Under the pieces are notes generated by a model. It had not been told where the DNA came from. It was given only the letters and a program-made list of their open reading frames with translations, and searched no databases. Source: an uncultured Saprospiraceae bacterium (lineage in GTDB: Bacteria; Bacteroidota; Bacteroidia; Chitinophagales; Saprospiraceae). From it: a DNA stretch of 64,000 nt. The DNA is taken from the NCBI GenBank assembly GCA_937959275.1, contig CALGLU010000042.1, positions 1-64,000 on the forward strand. Reading direction: 5' to 3'. The stretch's first letter is position 1, and each line of letters opens with the position of its first letter. A program made the translations under genes and the position numbers. Of the stretch, positions 34,804 through 44,214 are shown in pieces.

Positions 34804-36105
34804 TTAATTCAATTTCGCTTCCGCTAAATCTTTCTTATAATTTTGTGCCGCTAAAATAGTAAACACTAGAGATATAAAACCTGCAATCATTGTTGCCAAA
34901 AAAGCATACCTCAAACTTTCATCTCCATACTGAGGCGTCAATGCATCACTCATTAGTCCCACGAACAAGGGACCAAATCCCAGTCCAATTAAATTTAAAA
35001 TGAAGAATAAAATAGAGGAGGCAAATGCTCTCATTTTTGGACCAACCAAACTATGAGTCACAGCAATAGTTGGGCCTAAATAGAAGGCTGTTAATGTGCC
35101 TGTAAAAAAGGTCATCACCATTGCGAGGTTAGCATTTTCCGTAAGGTATAAAATCAAACCAGGCGTGATATTTAATAATCCCGCAATAATGGGGACCCAC
35201 ATATACCAACGCATGTCTCTATTCCTCAATTTGTCTGCTAAAAACCCACCAAAAAAGGTACCTATAAATCCACCTGCTCCTGTTGTCAACCCTAGAACGA
35301 TTGCCGCCTTTGCAATATCAATATCATGTACTCTTTGTAGAAATGAAGGCAAAAAATTTCCAACTCCATATGTCGTAAACGTATTAAATCCTGCTGCTAA
35401 AGCAAAGTATATAAACGTCTTTTTACCTAATAAGTATTTTATAACTTCAACTAAGCTAGGAGTCTTAAGCTCAACACCGTTCTCATCTAGAGCATTTGCG
35501 ATATCAGGATCACTTTGCCCTTTGATTGGCTCTTTTATTGTAAAATAAACGATCACCGCAAATAACACACCCGGAATACCAAGGGCATAAAAAGCCATCC
35601 GCCAGCCATAATATTTTGCAATCACACCGCCCACTATATAGCCAAGAAAAATACCGATGTAAATACCCGTCGAATAAATAGATAAGGCAGTGGCTCGCTT
35701 TTCTGGAGGAAAATAATCTGATATAATGGAGTGTGCAGGCGGGCTACCTCCGGCCTCTCCGATACCAACACCAATCCTTGCTAAAAACAATTGCGTGAAA
35801 TTCATCGCTGTTCCGCATACTGCAGTCATCAATGACCAAACAGCCAAACTAGCAGCAATCACATTTTTACGATTATTGAGATCAGCATATCTTGCTATCG
35901 GAATACCTAGTATCACATACAGTGCTGCAAATGCCAAGCCTGTCAATAAGCCTAACTGCGTATCACTCAAGCCTAATTCTGCTTTGATAGGCTCCTGAAG
36001 AATCACCAAAATCTGACGATCTATAAAATTAAAGGTGTACATAATTGTCAGCATCACCAATACAAACCACTTATACCTTCCCGACTCAGTTTTAGATGCA
36101 GACAT
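34804..36105 (-). CDS. MFS transporter, spinster-like
   Basis: A 433-residue, 12-helix major facilitator protein. The start of the fold, TFNFIDRQILVILQEPIKAELGLSDTQLGLL, and GVGIGEAGGSPPAHSIISDYFP are typical of the spinster-like group of bacterial MFS proteins, which carry lipids, organic acids or unknown compounds. Its ATG overlaps the stop of the upstream lactonase gene by one base (TAATG), so the two are translationally coupled; this suggests transport of a lactone, sugar acid or related product. Confidence 0.82.
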   Translation of the reverse strand: MSASKTESGRYKWFVLVMLTIMYTFNFIDRQILVILQEPIKAELGLSDTQLGLLTGLAFAALYVILGIPIARYADLNNRKNVIAASLAVWSLMTAVCGTAMNFTQLFLARIGVGIGEAGGSPPAHSIISDYFPPEKRATALSIYSTGIYIGIFLGYIVGGVIAKYYGWRMAFYALGIPGVLFAVIVYFTIKEPIKGQSDPDIANALDENGVELKTPSLVEVIKYLLGKKTFIYFALAAGFNTFTTYGVGNFLPSFLQRVHDIDIAKAAIVLGLTTGAGGFIGTFFGGFLADKLRNRDMRWYMWVPIIAGLLNITPGLILYLTENANLAMVMTFFTGTLTAFYLGPTIAVTHSLVGPKMRAFASSILFFILNLIGLGFGPLFVGLMSDALTPQYGDESLRYAFLATMIAGFISLVFTILAAQNYKKDLAEAKLN

Positions 36106-37127
36106 TATTTCAATTTAATCCTCATGACATAATCATCACAGGTCATGTACAATATAGAATAATCTTTATTGAATGCACAATTTGAGGTGGCCTCACCAGT
36201 ATCTATTCGACCTAAAACTTTGCCAGCTGGAGAGAACACCCAGACACCGCCTGCTGCAGTTGCCCATATATTGCCTTGCGGATCAATCTTCATCCCATCA
36301 GGAAGACCCTTACCAGGCTGACCTGTCACATCATAGAATAATCTCTCATTGCTTAAATCACCTTGCTCATCTACATCATAGGCATTCCAAATCGCTTGCT
36401 TTGGATCTGAATTCGCAACATATAATATGCGCTCATCTGGTGATAAGGCCAACCCATTGGGACGAGTCATCCCTTTCACTTGCAGACTTAATTGTCCATT
36501 GGCACCATATCGATACACACCTTGAAAGGCTATCTCTTTCTCAGGATCATTGACATTTCCAACAAGTCCATACGGCGGATCGGTAAAGTACAAATTCCCC
36601 TCGCTATCATAAATCGCATCATTAGGACTATTAAATCGCTTGCCCTCCCATGTATCAACGATGGTTTCAAAACTGGATGTAGGCTTACTAAGTGCGCTCG
36701 CCATTCTTGCCATTCGGCGATCTCCGTGCTGACACATCACCAATCGATTCTGTGCATCTAAAATCAGTCCGTTAGAGCCGGGCTCACCACTTCTCTCTAC
36801 TGCGCCTGTATAGCCTGATGGCCGAATATAAAGTTCTGCACCCTTTTCTTCCGTCCATTTATAAATACTATTTGACGGTATTTCCGAAAACAATAAATAC
36901 TGACCATCTTCAATCCACAAGGGACCTTCTGTCCATTGATAGCCTTCAGCTAATATTTCTATTTTAGCATCTTTAGCGATAAGCGCATCTATGGCTGGGT
37001 CTACGCGTATGACGTCTCCAGTCGTTTTATACATAGTCTTTGATTTTATGGTAGAGGTTTGAGTAGTCTTGGATTCTTTACATTGGCTGAACATGCAAAA
37101 TACGAGGAGTAGTAATCCATATCTCAT
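36105..37127 (-). CDS. SMP-30/gluconolactonase-family lipoprotein
   Basis: A 340-residue six-bladed propeller hydrolase. The signal peptide ends at a lipobox-like FSQC (Cys16). Key segments are EGYQWTEGPLWIEDGQYLLFSEIP with the metal-binding Glu, GSNGLILDAQNRLVMCQHGDR, RFNSPNDAIYDSEGNLYFTDPPYGL with Asn/Asp, and the later PDGMKIDPQGNIWATAAGGV. The protein should be an envelope lactonase; sugar lactones are the usual substrates. It is first in a coupled unit with the spinster-like MFS gene. Confidence 0.85.
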   Translation of the reverse strand: MRYGLLLLVFCMFSQCKESKTTQTSTIKSKTMYKTTGDVIRVDPAIDALIAKDAKIEILAEGYQWTEGPLWIEDGQYLLFSEIPSNSIYKWTEEKGAELYIRPSGYTGAVERSGEPGSNGLILDAQNRLVMCQHGDRRMARMASALSKPTSSFETIVDTWEGKRFNSPNDAIYDSEGNLYFTDPPYGLVGNVNDPEKEIAFQGVYRYGANGQLSLQVKGMTRPNGLALSPDERILYVANSDPKQAIWNAYDVDEQGDLSNERLFYDVTGQPGKGLPDGMKIDPQGNIWATAAGGVWVFSPAGKVLGRIDTGEATSNCAFNKDYSILYMTCDDYVMRIKLK

Positions 37128-37385
37128 TAGTAATATTTTTTCTGTTAATCTGGTCGGTAGCTAAAATACATTTTAGAATTGAATTGAAGACTATATCTCA
37201 AAACAAGACTCAGGGATTACAAGTATCATTGGTGAACGGTTCTCTAACTTGGAGGTCCGTAAACACACTAATCATCTTACTTCACAGTAAAATTCAATTA
37301 AAAACCTGTATTTTTAACAAGCTTCCCACGACATCCTGTTAACCAGTAAAGTCCTATTCCTACTAAAAGTAAAAACAATAAAGCT

Positions 37386-38504
37386 ATGTTTTCAAAACAA
37401 CTCCTTATCTCCATACTCTCAGTTATTGGTTTCAACATAGGCTTCAGTCAAATTCAATTATTAAATGATGAATTTGAAAATGCCGCAACACTTAATGCCA
37501 ACTGGCTCAACATTAATGAAGTCGAAGGTTGGAATGCAGAGCACCTTGAGGTACACGACATAAATACATCATCTTCAGGAGAATTATATATGATGCCTTA
37601 TACAAGTTCTTGGTATGAAGACTACAGGGGTACATTGATTCATAAAAATGTAAATCAAAATTTTGTCTTAACGACTGAAGTGACGGTCACCGATAGAGCT
37701 GGTACTGGTCTACCGTCATCCAGATTTTCTCTTGCAGGACTAATGATCAGAAGTGCCATTGATTACCCGAATGGAGCATTGCTAGACTGGGCTCCAAATA
37801 GTGAAAATTATATCTTTTTAGCTACGGGCTTTGCGAATGGTGGATCAGGGCCACACTTTGAAGTCAAGAATACTGTGAATGGCAATTCCAGTTTAGCCAT
37901 TACAAATATCCCGACCTCGACTGATGTCCAAATCAGAGTGGCGCGGATTAATGCAGCTGTTATTGTTTTATTTAGACTACCTGGTCAAAACTGGATTGTC
38001 CATCGTCGATTTAATCGCAGTGATTTTCCACCAACGATCCAAATTGGTTTTGTCACATATACTGATTGGCCAAAAGTAAGTAGTTATGATCACTTCTTTC
38101 ATAATAGCCATGTGCTCAATCCATCATTAAATCCTGATCCAACTTCTGGAGTACCTTTTACTCCTGATTTAATTGGGCGGTATGACTTTGCACGCTTTGA
38201 TGACGTGACTGTCCCAGTGGCCTTGATGGGTACGGATCTGGTCAGCCAAGCTAGTGATGCTGAGCTATTGTCATTCTTGGGCTACACGAGTGATCGATAT
38301 TGCCCACAAGTCAAACACATCGAGGATACAATTAGTCAAGGTCAAATTGCTGAGGTGCATGTTTCGGATATGTTGACAGCTAATAATCTCATTTCTCAAC
38401 ATGCTGACGTGTCCTATACTGCAAATCAGTCCATTGAATTAGAAGTTGACTTTGAAATTACACTAGGGGCCATCTTCAATGCTGACATCCAAACTTGTCC
38501 TTAA
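37386..38504 (+). CDS. Secreted protein with DUF1349/concanavalin-like fold and 3-coathanger C-terminus
   Basis: A 372-residue exported protein with a signal peptide (residues 1-21, ending in GFSQ). Residues about 25-245 look like a jelly-roll lectin/glucanase-type domain (LNDEFENAATLNANWLNIN, RFSLAGLMIRSA, HFEVKNTVNG). The C-terminus, ANQSIELEVDFEITLGAIF followed by NADIQTC, matches the 3-coathanger stack pattern common in Saprospiraceae-type surface proteins. It stands 250 bases upstream of a SusC gene on the same strand, so glycan binding is plausible but not shown. Confidence 0.65.
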   Translation: MFSKQLLISILSVIGFNIGFSQIQLLNDEFENAATLNANWLNINEVEGWNAEHLEVHDINTSSSGELYMMPYTSSWYEDYRGTLIHKNVNQNFVLTTEVTVTDRAGTGLPSSRFSLAGLMIRSAIDYPNGALLDWAPNSENYIFLATGFANGGSGPHFEVKNTVNGNSSLAITNIPTSTDVQIRVARINAAVIVLFRLPGQNWIVHRRFNRSDFPPTIQIGFVTYTDWPKVSSYDHFFHNSHVLNPSLNPDPTSGVPFTPDLIGRYDFARFDDVTVPVALMGTDLVSQASDAELLSFLGYTSDRYCPQVKHIEDTISQGQIAEVHVSDMLTANNLISQHADVSYTANQSIELEVDFEITLGAIFNADIQTCP

Positions 38505-38755
38505 GAAGCCTTGGACGTCACTTTAAATTCATACCTAATACTTGGCTAAGCCTTAGTCACCGCGAATCTCAGGCAATAATCTCATCTCTATTAGTAGTCT
38601 AAACGCTTGGTCAATTATTTTGAAAGGTCAACATTTTTACAATCATATACGTTTTATGAGACAATGAGCTATTTATTAAAAATTCCGTATAAATTTGTAT
38701 TCGCTATCCGAGCTTAAAGTTACTACTCAAAAAAATTAATCATTAAGTATAAATT

Positions 38756-41731
38756 ATGAAAAAACTATTATTTACCTGCTTTATGGTGGCCTGCTTTATG
38801 CTGTTTGCTACTTTAAATGCAATTTCTCAATCAGTCAGCGGAACAGTTCTCGATGGTGACAACTATCCGGTTATTGGTGCATCTGTTCTTGCTAAAGGGA
38901 CAACTATCGGCACGATTACAGACCTTGACGGAAAATTCACCTTAGATCAGGTAGGACCTGGATCTCAGATCGAAATTTCTTACCTAGGCTATCGAACAGA
39001 AACAATTTCAATAGACTCAGATAATACAGTATTTGACATCGTATTATCAGAGGACATTAATCAATTAGACGAAATAGTTGTAACAGGATTAGCGACAACA
39101 GTGAAGCGAAAAAACTTGGCCAACTCTGTCGCTCGAATCGATGCGAACGAACTAACAGGTGTCGTGCCGCAATCAACTCTTGATGGCGCACTTTACGGCA
39201 AATTCAAAGGTGCAGAAATTAGAGCTAATTCTGGCGCACCTGGAGGTGGCTTATCCTTTAGACTGAGAGGTACGACATCGATCAGTGGATCCTCCCAACC
39301 GTTAATTATTGTAGATGGAGTCTATATGGATAATTCGTCTATTCCATCTGGATTAAATGTTGTTTCTGCAGCATCGAGCGGAGGTAGTACATCAAATCAA
39401 GATAATCCTTCCAATCGATTAGCAGACTTAAATCCAGACGATGTTGCATCAGTAGAAATATTAAAAGGTGCATCAGCTGCAGCTATTTATGGATCGCGTG
39501 CTTCTGGAGGCGTTGTCATTATCACAACAAAAAGAGGTGAAAATGGAAAAACTAAGGTGAATATTTCTCAATCTATCGGACAAACATCTCAGCTTAGAAA
39601 ATTAGGTATCAGGGATTGGAATGAAGAGCGAGTTTTAGGATCGAATTTCGCAGATGATATTGACGTGTATAGAGCTGCTGTAACAGCAGGTGGAGTGAAT
39701 AATTTTGAAGACCTCTTGTATGGTAATACTGGTACCTTGCTTAACACGAATTTAAGTGTGACAGGCGGAAATGAAAACACAAAATTTTATATAGGCGGTT
39801 CTTTTAAAGATGAAGAAGGCATTGTGACCAATACAGGATATAAGAAAGCATCCGCACGAATCAATATCGATCAAAAAATATCAGACATTTTCGATGCTAA
39901 AGTTTCCACCAGTTATATTTCGTCTTCAGCCGACAGAGGATTTTTTAACAATGATAACTCTGGTACGACCATGGGGATATCATTATCGTCTACACCAGCT
40001 TGGGCAAACTTACAAGCGAATGAGGCAGGTGTCTTTCCATCGAATCCTTATGCACCTTCTAACTTTTTAGAGACTGCTGCACTGGTGACGAATAATGAGT
40101 CAGTCAATCGTTTTATTGGTGGAGGAACCTTAACCGCAAAAATTTTCCAAAATGAAAACTCTTCGCTAAATGCGTCTTTTAGAGGTGGTGTTGATTTTTA
40201 TAATTTGAATACAGCGGCTATTTTTCCAAACACCTTACAGTTTCAAAGAGATGGTGCTGGCTTAAATGGTGTGTCAGTCCAAGGATTTACAAAAAATCTA
40301 AATACCAATTTAGCTGCATTTCTTGTTCATACCTATTACACGAACAGTGGCATTGGTTTCACAACTTCTGCGGGTATCACACAAGAAGATTTTAATAGAA
40401 ATACAATCTTAGGAGAAGCATCAAGTTTGATTGGCTCTCAAACGAATCTTGATCAGGCGGGTAATAGAAATGTAACTCAAGGCAGGTTGATCCAGCAGGA
40501 TAAAGGATTCTTTGTACAAGAAGAACTCAATTTCAAAGATCAGATCATTGCCACTATAGGATTAAGAGGTGACAAATCATCAAATAATGGTGATGTCAAT
40601 CAGCTCTATTTCTACCCAAAAGCGAACATTGCATTAAATCTAAATGAGTTTGATTTCTGGAATCCAGAAAGTGTGTTTTCACAATTTAAAGTCAGAGCGG
40701 CATATGGTGAGTCTGGTAACTTTGCCACATTCGGATCGAAGTTTACAACTCTTCAATCAACAATTGTTGACGGTCAGGCAGGTGTATTTACACCTTCACT
40801 CTTAGGAAATGCTGAGGTTGGACCAGAACGACAAAAAGAATTTGAAGTTGGAGCAGACTTAGAGATCAATAACAGATTTTCAATTGATGCGACTTACTAT
40901 ATTAAGTCTGTAGAAAATTTATTACTGAATGCGGATGTCCCAACATCTTCAGGCTTTTCCTCACAAGTAACGAATGCAGCAAAGCTCAGAAATAAAGGAT
41001 TGGAAGTCGGTTTAAATTTTGGTGTACTAGATACAGATTTCCTAAGCTGGAATACACGATTTAGTTATTGGACGAATGATGCAGAAGTGACAGAATTATT
41101 AGTTCCAGATTTTACTCAAGGAGGATTTGCTGATTTCTTAGGTAACTTTTTAATCAAAGAAGGATTTAGTCCAACAACAGTGATCGGCGTCGGACCTGAC
41201 CCAACAGTTTCTATGAATGGCGGAGAGCCAAGTCTTCAAATTTTTGGTAACGCTGAACCAGACTTTCAATTATCATGGTCTAATAACCTGACTCATCATG
41301 ACCTAACCGTCTCATTCTTATGGCACTGGAAACAAGGTGGTAGCAATATCAACTTATCTACCTTGCTATTTGATTTGAATAATACGACGCATGACTTTGA
41401 TGACATGACACTTGATCCTGAGGGAGCCATGTCAAATGGGGATTATAGACTAGCCAATCTTGGTAGTAATACTGACCCATACATTGAAGATGCTGGCTAT
41501 ATCAGACTAAGAGAAATTGGAGCATACTACAAATTACCTCAGAGTGTACTTGGTGATGTAGGCAGATTAACGATTGGTATTTCTGGTAATAACTTAATCA
41601 ACATTTTTGACTATAACAGTTACGATCCAGAAGTATCCAACTTTGGAGGTAACGGTTTATCGACTGGCGTAGAAGTAACGCCTTTCCCATCAGCTAAGCG
41701 TTTTGATTTTCACATTAAAGCGAGCTTCTAA
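38756..41731 (+). CDS. susC: SusC/RagA-family TonB-linked outer membrane protein
   Basis: A 991-residue TonB-dependent transporter. Order: signal peptide (1-26), CarboxypepD_reg-like domain (SVSGTVLDGDNYPVIGASV, about residues 27-115), a plug domain with SVEILKGASAAAIYGSRASGG (about 232-252), and a beta-barrel ending in aromatic FDFHIKASF. It pairs with the SusD gene 32 bases downstream, so they form one outer-membrane uptake complex. No glycoside hydrolase or sulfatase gene lies nearby, so the ligand is unknown. Confidence 0.93.
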   Translation: MKKLLFTCFMVACFMLFATLNAISQSVSGTVLDGDNYPVIGASVLAKGTTIGTITDLDGKFTLDQVGPGSQIEISYLGYRTETISIDSDNTVFDIVLSEDINQLDEIVVTGLATTVKRKNLANSVARIDANELTGVVPQSTLDGALYGKFKGAEIRANSGAPGGGLSFRLRGTTSISGSSQPLIIVDGVYMDNSSIPSGLNVVSAASSGGSTSNQDNPSNRLADLNPDDVASVEILKGASAAAIYGSRASGGVVIITTKRGENGKTKVNISQSIGQTSQLRKLGIRDWNEERVLGSNFADDIDVYRAAVTAGGVNNFEDLLYGNTGTLLNTNLSVTGGNENTKFYIGGSFKDEEGIVTNTGYKKASARINIDQKISDIFDAKVSTSYISSSADRGFFNNDNSGTTMGISLSSTPAWANLQANEAGVFPSNPYAPSNFLETAALVTNNESVNRFIGGGTLTAKIFQNENSSLNASFRGGVDFYNLNTAAIFPNTLQFQRDGAGLNGVSVQGFTKNLNTNLAAFLVHTYYTNSGIGFTTSAGITQEDFNRNTILGEASSLIGSQTNLDQAGNRNVTQGRLIQQDKGFFVQEELNFKDQIIATIGLRGDKSSNNGDVNQLYFYPKANIALNLNEFDFWNPESVFSQFKVRAAYGESGNFATFGSKFTTLQSTIVDGQAGVFTPSLLGNAEVGPERQKEFEVGADLEINNRFSIDATYYIKSVENLLLNADVPTSSGFSSQVTNAAKLRNKGLEVGLNFGVLDTDFLSWNTRFSYWTNDAEVTELLVPDFTQGGFADFLGNFLIKEGFSPTTVIGVGPDPTVSMNGGEPSLQIFGNAEPDFQLSWSNNLTHHDLTVSFLWHWKQGGSNINLSTLLFDLNNTTHDFDDMTLDPEGAMSNGDYRLANLGSNTDPYIEDAGYIRLREIGAYYKLPQSVLGDVGRLTIGISGNNLINIFDYNSYDPEVSNFGGNGLSTGVEVTPFPSAKRFDFHIKASF

Positions 41732-41763
41732 TCATTCATTATTAAACAAAGACATTACATAAA

Positions 41764-43071
41764 ATGAAACATATAAAATATATAGTCTTAGCAATCTTGC
41801 TTGTACCATTTGCAAGTTGCGATATAGAAGACCAAGCAAATCCAAATGGTTCGTCCATTGCAGGGTTTGATTCAGATGCCTCAAAGAGTGCATTACAAAC
41901 TCTAGTGACTGGCATAGAAGATTTATTAAGACAAGAGATTGGATTTTACTATGATGTCGTCTCCATCGTTGGAAGAGATTATTATTTCTTTACTGGTTCT
42001 GATCCACGATATACGGGTGAGGTATTAGGCAAGGGAGAAGCTCAACTTGACAATGCGGGATTCTATGGTACACGTCCATACCTTGGCAGATATCGAACTG
42101 TAAAAACGGCTAATGTATTAATAGATGGCGCTACAAATTCAAGTTTAATCACATCAGAAGATCTGAATGGCTATTTAGGATTTGCAAAAACATTTCAAGC
42201 CTATGAATTGCTTTTAGTGTCTAACTTACAATTTGAGAATGGTATCAGAACTGATGTTAAAGATGCTGACAATTTAGGTCCATTTGAAGATTACAATGCT
42301 GCACTAGGATCCATTCAAAGTTTGCTAGATGAGGCAGCGGGCAATTTAGCGCAGGCTGGATCAGCATTCCCATTTTCCTTATCAGGAGCGATGGAAGGAT
42401 TCGATGCTCCAGATTCATTCCTATCGTTTAACCGAGGTATAGCAGCGCGAGTTGCTTTATATCAAGGTAATGCATCAGATGCATTAACTAAACTTGGCTC
42501 ATCGTTTATGGATGTGGACGGAGACTTGAGTTTCGGTCCAGGCAGATTTTATTCGGCAGCTGGTGGTGATTTCGCAAACAATTTATTTAGAGTACCAGAT
42601 CAAGCTGATGCGATTATCGCCCACCCTAGTTTTATAACAGATGCGGCAGCAGGAGACAGCAGGTTAAACAAAGTATTATTGAGACCGTCAGGTACATTGT
42701 CACTTGATGAGTTGAGCGGTGATTACGACGTGGTCTTATACCAATCGTTTTCAGACGTCGTCCATTATATGAGAAACGAAGAACTTGTCTTAATCTATGC
42801 TGAAGCAAACGCTAGCTCAAATAGCTCAGAAGCAGTTAGAGCAATCAATGCGGTTAGAGCGGCGGCTGGACTGTCTGCGTACTCAGGAGGCATGGATGCA
42901 GCATCACTCGTGGATGAAGTATTGACTCAAAGACGCTATTCACTATTCGGTGAAGGGCACAGATGGGTAGATATGCGAAGACTAGGAAGATTAGGAGACT
43001 TGCCCTTGGACAGAGTGGGAGATGATGTGTGGTCCCAGTTTCCACGACCAGTATCTGAGGTTGGAGGATAG
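41764..43071 (+). CDS. susD: SusD/RagB-family nutrient-binding lipoprotein
   Basis: A 435-residue surface lipoprotein with a signal peptide ending at lipobox FASC (Cys19). The C-terminal SusD signatures are clear: MRNEELVLIYAEANA, EAVRAINAVRAAAGL and RRYSLFGEGHRWVDMRRLGRLGDLPLD. It is somewhat shorter than many SusD proteins. It partners the SusC gene just upstream. A strong terminator follows 24 bases after the stop. Confidence 0.92.
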   Translation: MKHIKYIVLAILLVPFASCDIEDQANPNGSSIAGFDSDASKSALQTLVTGIEDLLRQEIGFYYDVVSIVGRDYYFFTGSDPRYTGEVLGKGEAQLDNAGFYGTRPYLGRYRTVKTANVLIDGATNSSLITSEDLNGYLGFAKTFQAYELLLVSNLQFENGIRTDVKDADNLGPFEDYNAALGSIQSLLDEAAGNLAQAGSAFPFSLSGAMEGFDAPDSFLSFNRGIAARVALYQGNASDALTKLGSSFMDVDGDLSFGPGRFYSAAGGDFANNLFRVPDQADAIIAHPSFITDAAAGDSRLNKVLLRPSGTLSLDELSGDYDVVLYQSFSDVVHYMRNEELVLIYAEANASSNSSEAVRAINAVRAAAGLSAYSGGMDAASLVDEVLTQRRYSLFGEGHRWVDMRRLGRLGDLPLDRVGDDVWSQFPRPVSEVGG

Positions 43072-43094
43072 TATATCCTTTTATGAAAAATTAG

Positions 43095-43128
43095 AAGGCG
43101 GACTCAATAGAATTGAGTTCGCCTTTAT
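43095..43128 (+). terminator. Rho-independent terminator after SusCD
   Basis: AAGGCGGACTCAAT (43095-43108) pairs with ATTGAGTTCGCCTT (43112-43125) around an AGA loop, with one G-T pair, followed by TATTTC. Confidence 0.88.
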
Positions 43129-43146
43129 TTCTTGTGCTACTTTTTT

Positions 43147-43235
43147 GTCTGAATTAGGATTTCTAGGATGAGTGGATTTTAGGATTTGGGGAAGTCCACA
43201 TAGCTTATTGAAATCATAAAAACCTAAAACAGATA
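43147..43235. repeat. GxxExxY-flanking repeat, copy 1
   Basis: It begins GTCTGAATTAGGATTTCTAGGATGAG and ends AAAACCTAAAACAGATA, which is an imperfect reverse complement of its start. A second copy, in the same orientation, lies on the other side of the GxxExxY gene at 43683-43795. Confidence 0.65.
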
Positions 43236-43273
43236 ATGAACATATCAACCAATTACTAATAGTCTACAATTCA

Positions 43274-43669
43274 TCAAGATCTATAGTCTACATTTTCAGG
43301 ATGATTCACATTATAGACCCTTTTGAAAGTCAATCTTGTACTTCCAAAGTTAATAAGCAAACCGATTGGCAAGTGATATGCTTGACAGTAGTTCATAGCT
43401 TGTGCTAAATGTATGTCCTCTAGATTGATTATAGCTTTGAGTTCAACCATGATTTTATCTTCTACAAAAAAATCAACACGTCTGGTGCCGATGCTCAACC
43501 CATCATACAAGATTTCCATTTCCATTTCTCTAGAGTATGATAGCTCTTCCTTATCCATTTCTATTGATAAAGCTCGTTGATAGATCACTTCTTGGAAACC
43601 GTTTCCTAAGATAGTATGCACCTTCATGGCACATCCTATTATTTTATGTGTTAGATCTTTGTCCTTCAT
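43274..43669 (-). CDS. GxxExxY protein (PD-(D/E)XK nuclease-like fold)
   Basis: A 131-residue protein of the GxxExxY family. The name-giving motif is GFQEVIY (about residues 23-29). A PD-(D/E)XK-like core is visible: RRVDFFVEDKIMVELKAI, with Asp, Glu and Lys at the expected spacing. The cellular role of this family is unknown. The gene is bracketed by two direct copies of an AT-rich repeat, a setting I recall as common for this family in Bacteroidota, and suggesting that it moves or spreads as a unit. Confidence 0.85.
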   Translation of the reverse strand: MKDKDLTHKIIGCAMKVHTILGNGFQEVIYQRALSIEMDKEELSYSREMEMEILYDGLSIGTRRVDFFVEDKIMVELKAIINLEDIHLAQAMNYCQAYHLPIGLLINFGSTRLTFKRVYNVNHPENVDYRS

Positions 43670-43682
43670 GTCTTACTTTTTT

Positions 43683-43795
43683 GGCTGAATTAGGACCTGT
43701 CTGCCGACAGGCAGGTTTATAGGATGAGTTGATTTTAGGATTTGGGAAACCTCCTAATCATAAAATTTGAATTCATAAAAACCCTAATTCAGACA
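43683..43795. repeat. GxxExxY-flanking repeat, copy 2, with inserted palindrome
   Basis: It matches copy 1 (GGCTGAATTAGGA...TATAGGATGAGTTGATTTTAGGATTTGGG in outline), but a 20-base palindrome (43696-43715) is inserted where copy 1 reads straight through. A further half copy in reverse orientation lies at about 44089-44120. The remaining bases between 43796 and 44214 show nothing else that I can name. Confidence 0.6.
43696..43715. repeat. REP-like palindrome
   Basis: CCTGTCTGCCGACAGGCAGG is an imperfect palindrome of the CCTGCCTGCCGGCAGG type often seen between Bacteroidota genes. Similar palindromes occur at 52532-52552 and 52585-52603. Confidence 0.7.
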
Positions 43796-44214
43796 ATTGT
43801 TCTTAAATATAATTTTGTAATGTTATTCTAGTTCTAATTTTAAAATCATTGTTAAGATAGAAAAACTTAATTAAAAACCTATTTAAGATCTGATCTACAT
43901 TTTCACCCCTTGATAACTCACGGGACTATAATGTTGTCACACCTACCACCATTTGTTCAATTTATTTCAGAAAAATATAACTTATCCAATGAGTGCAATA
44001 TGCTCTACACACTAAATGCTTTGATTTGTTCGTCGTCTGAAAATTCAAAATTATAGAGATAAAAGAAGCACTCAAACAAAATCATACTATCCTATAAATC
44101 CTATAAATCCTAATTCAGACAATGAACTTCTTTCACATTTCACACACTACCAATCCATTTTAATAACTATTACATATCTTCATATCCTAATATGAAATAA
44201 ACCAAGAAGAACAC

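Noticed and set aside
36173-36761. Plus-strand frames of 126 and 89 codons inside the lactonase gene
   Set aside because: They are antisense to a well-supported SMP-30 gene and show His-rich, low-complexity composition typical of shadow frames.
43147-43795. CRISPR-like array around the GxxExxY gene
   Set aside because: Only two long diverged repeats with a gene between them; no regular short repeats or spacers and no cas genes.
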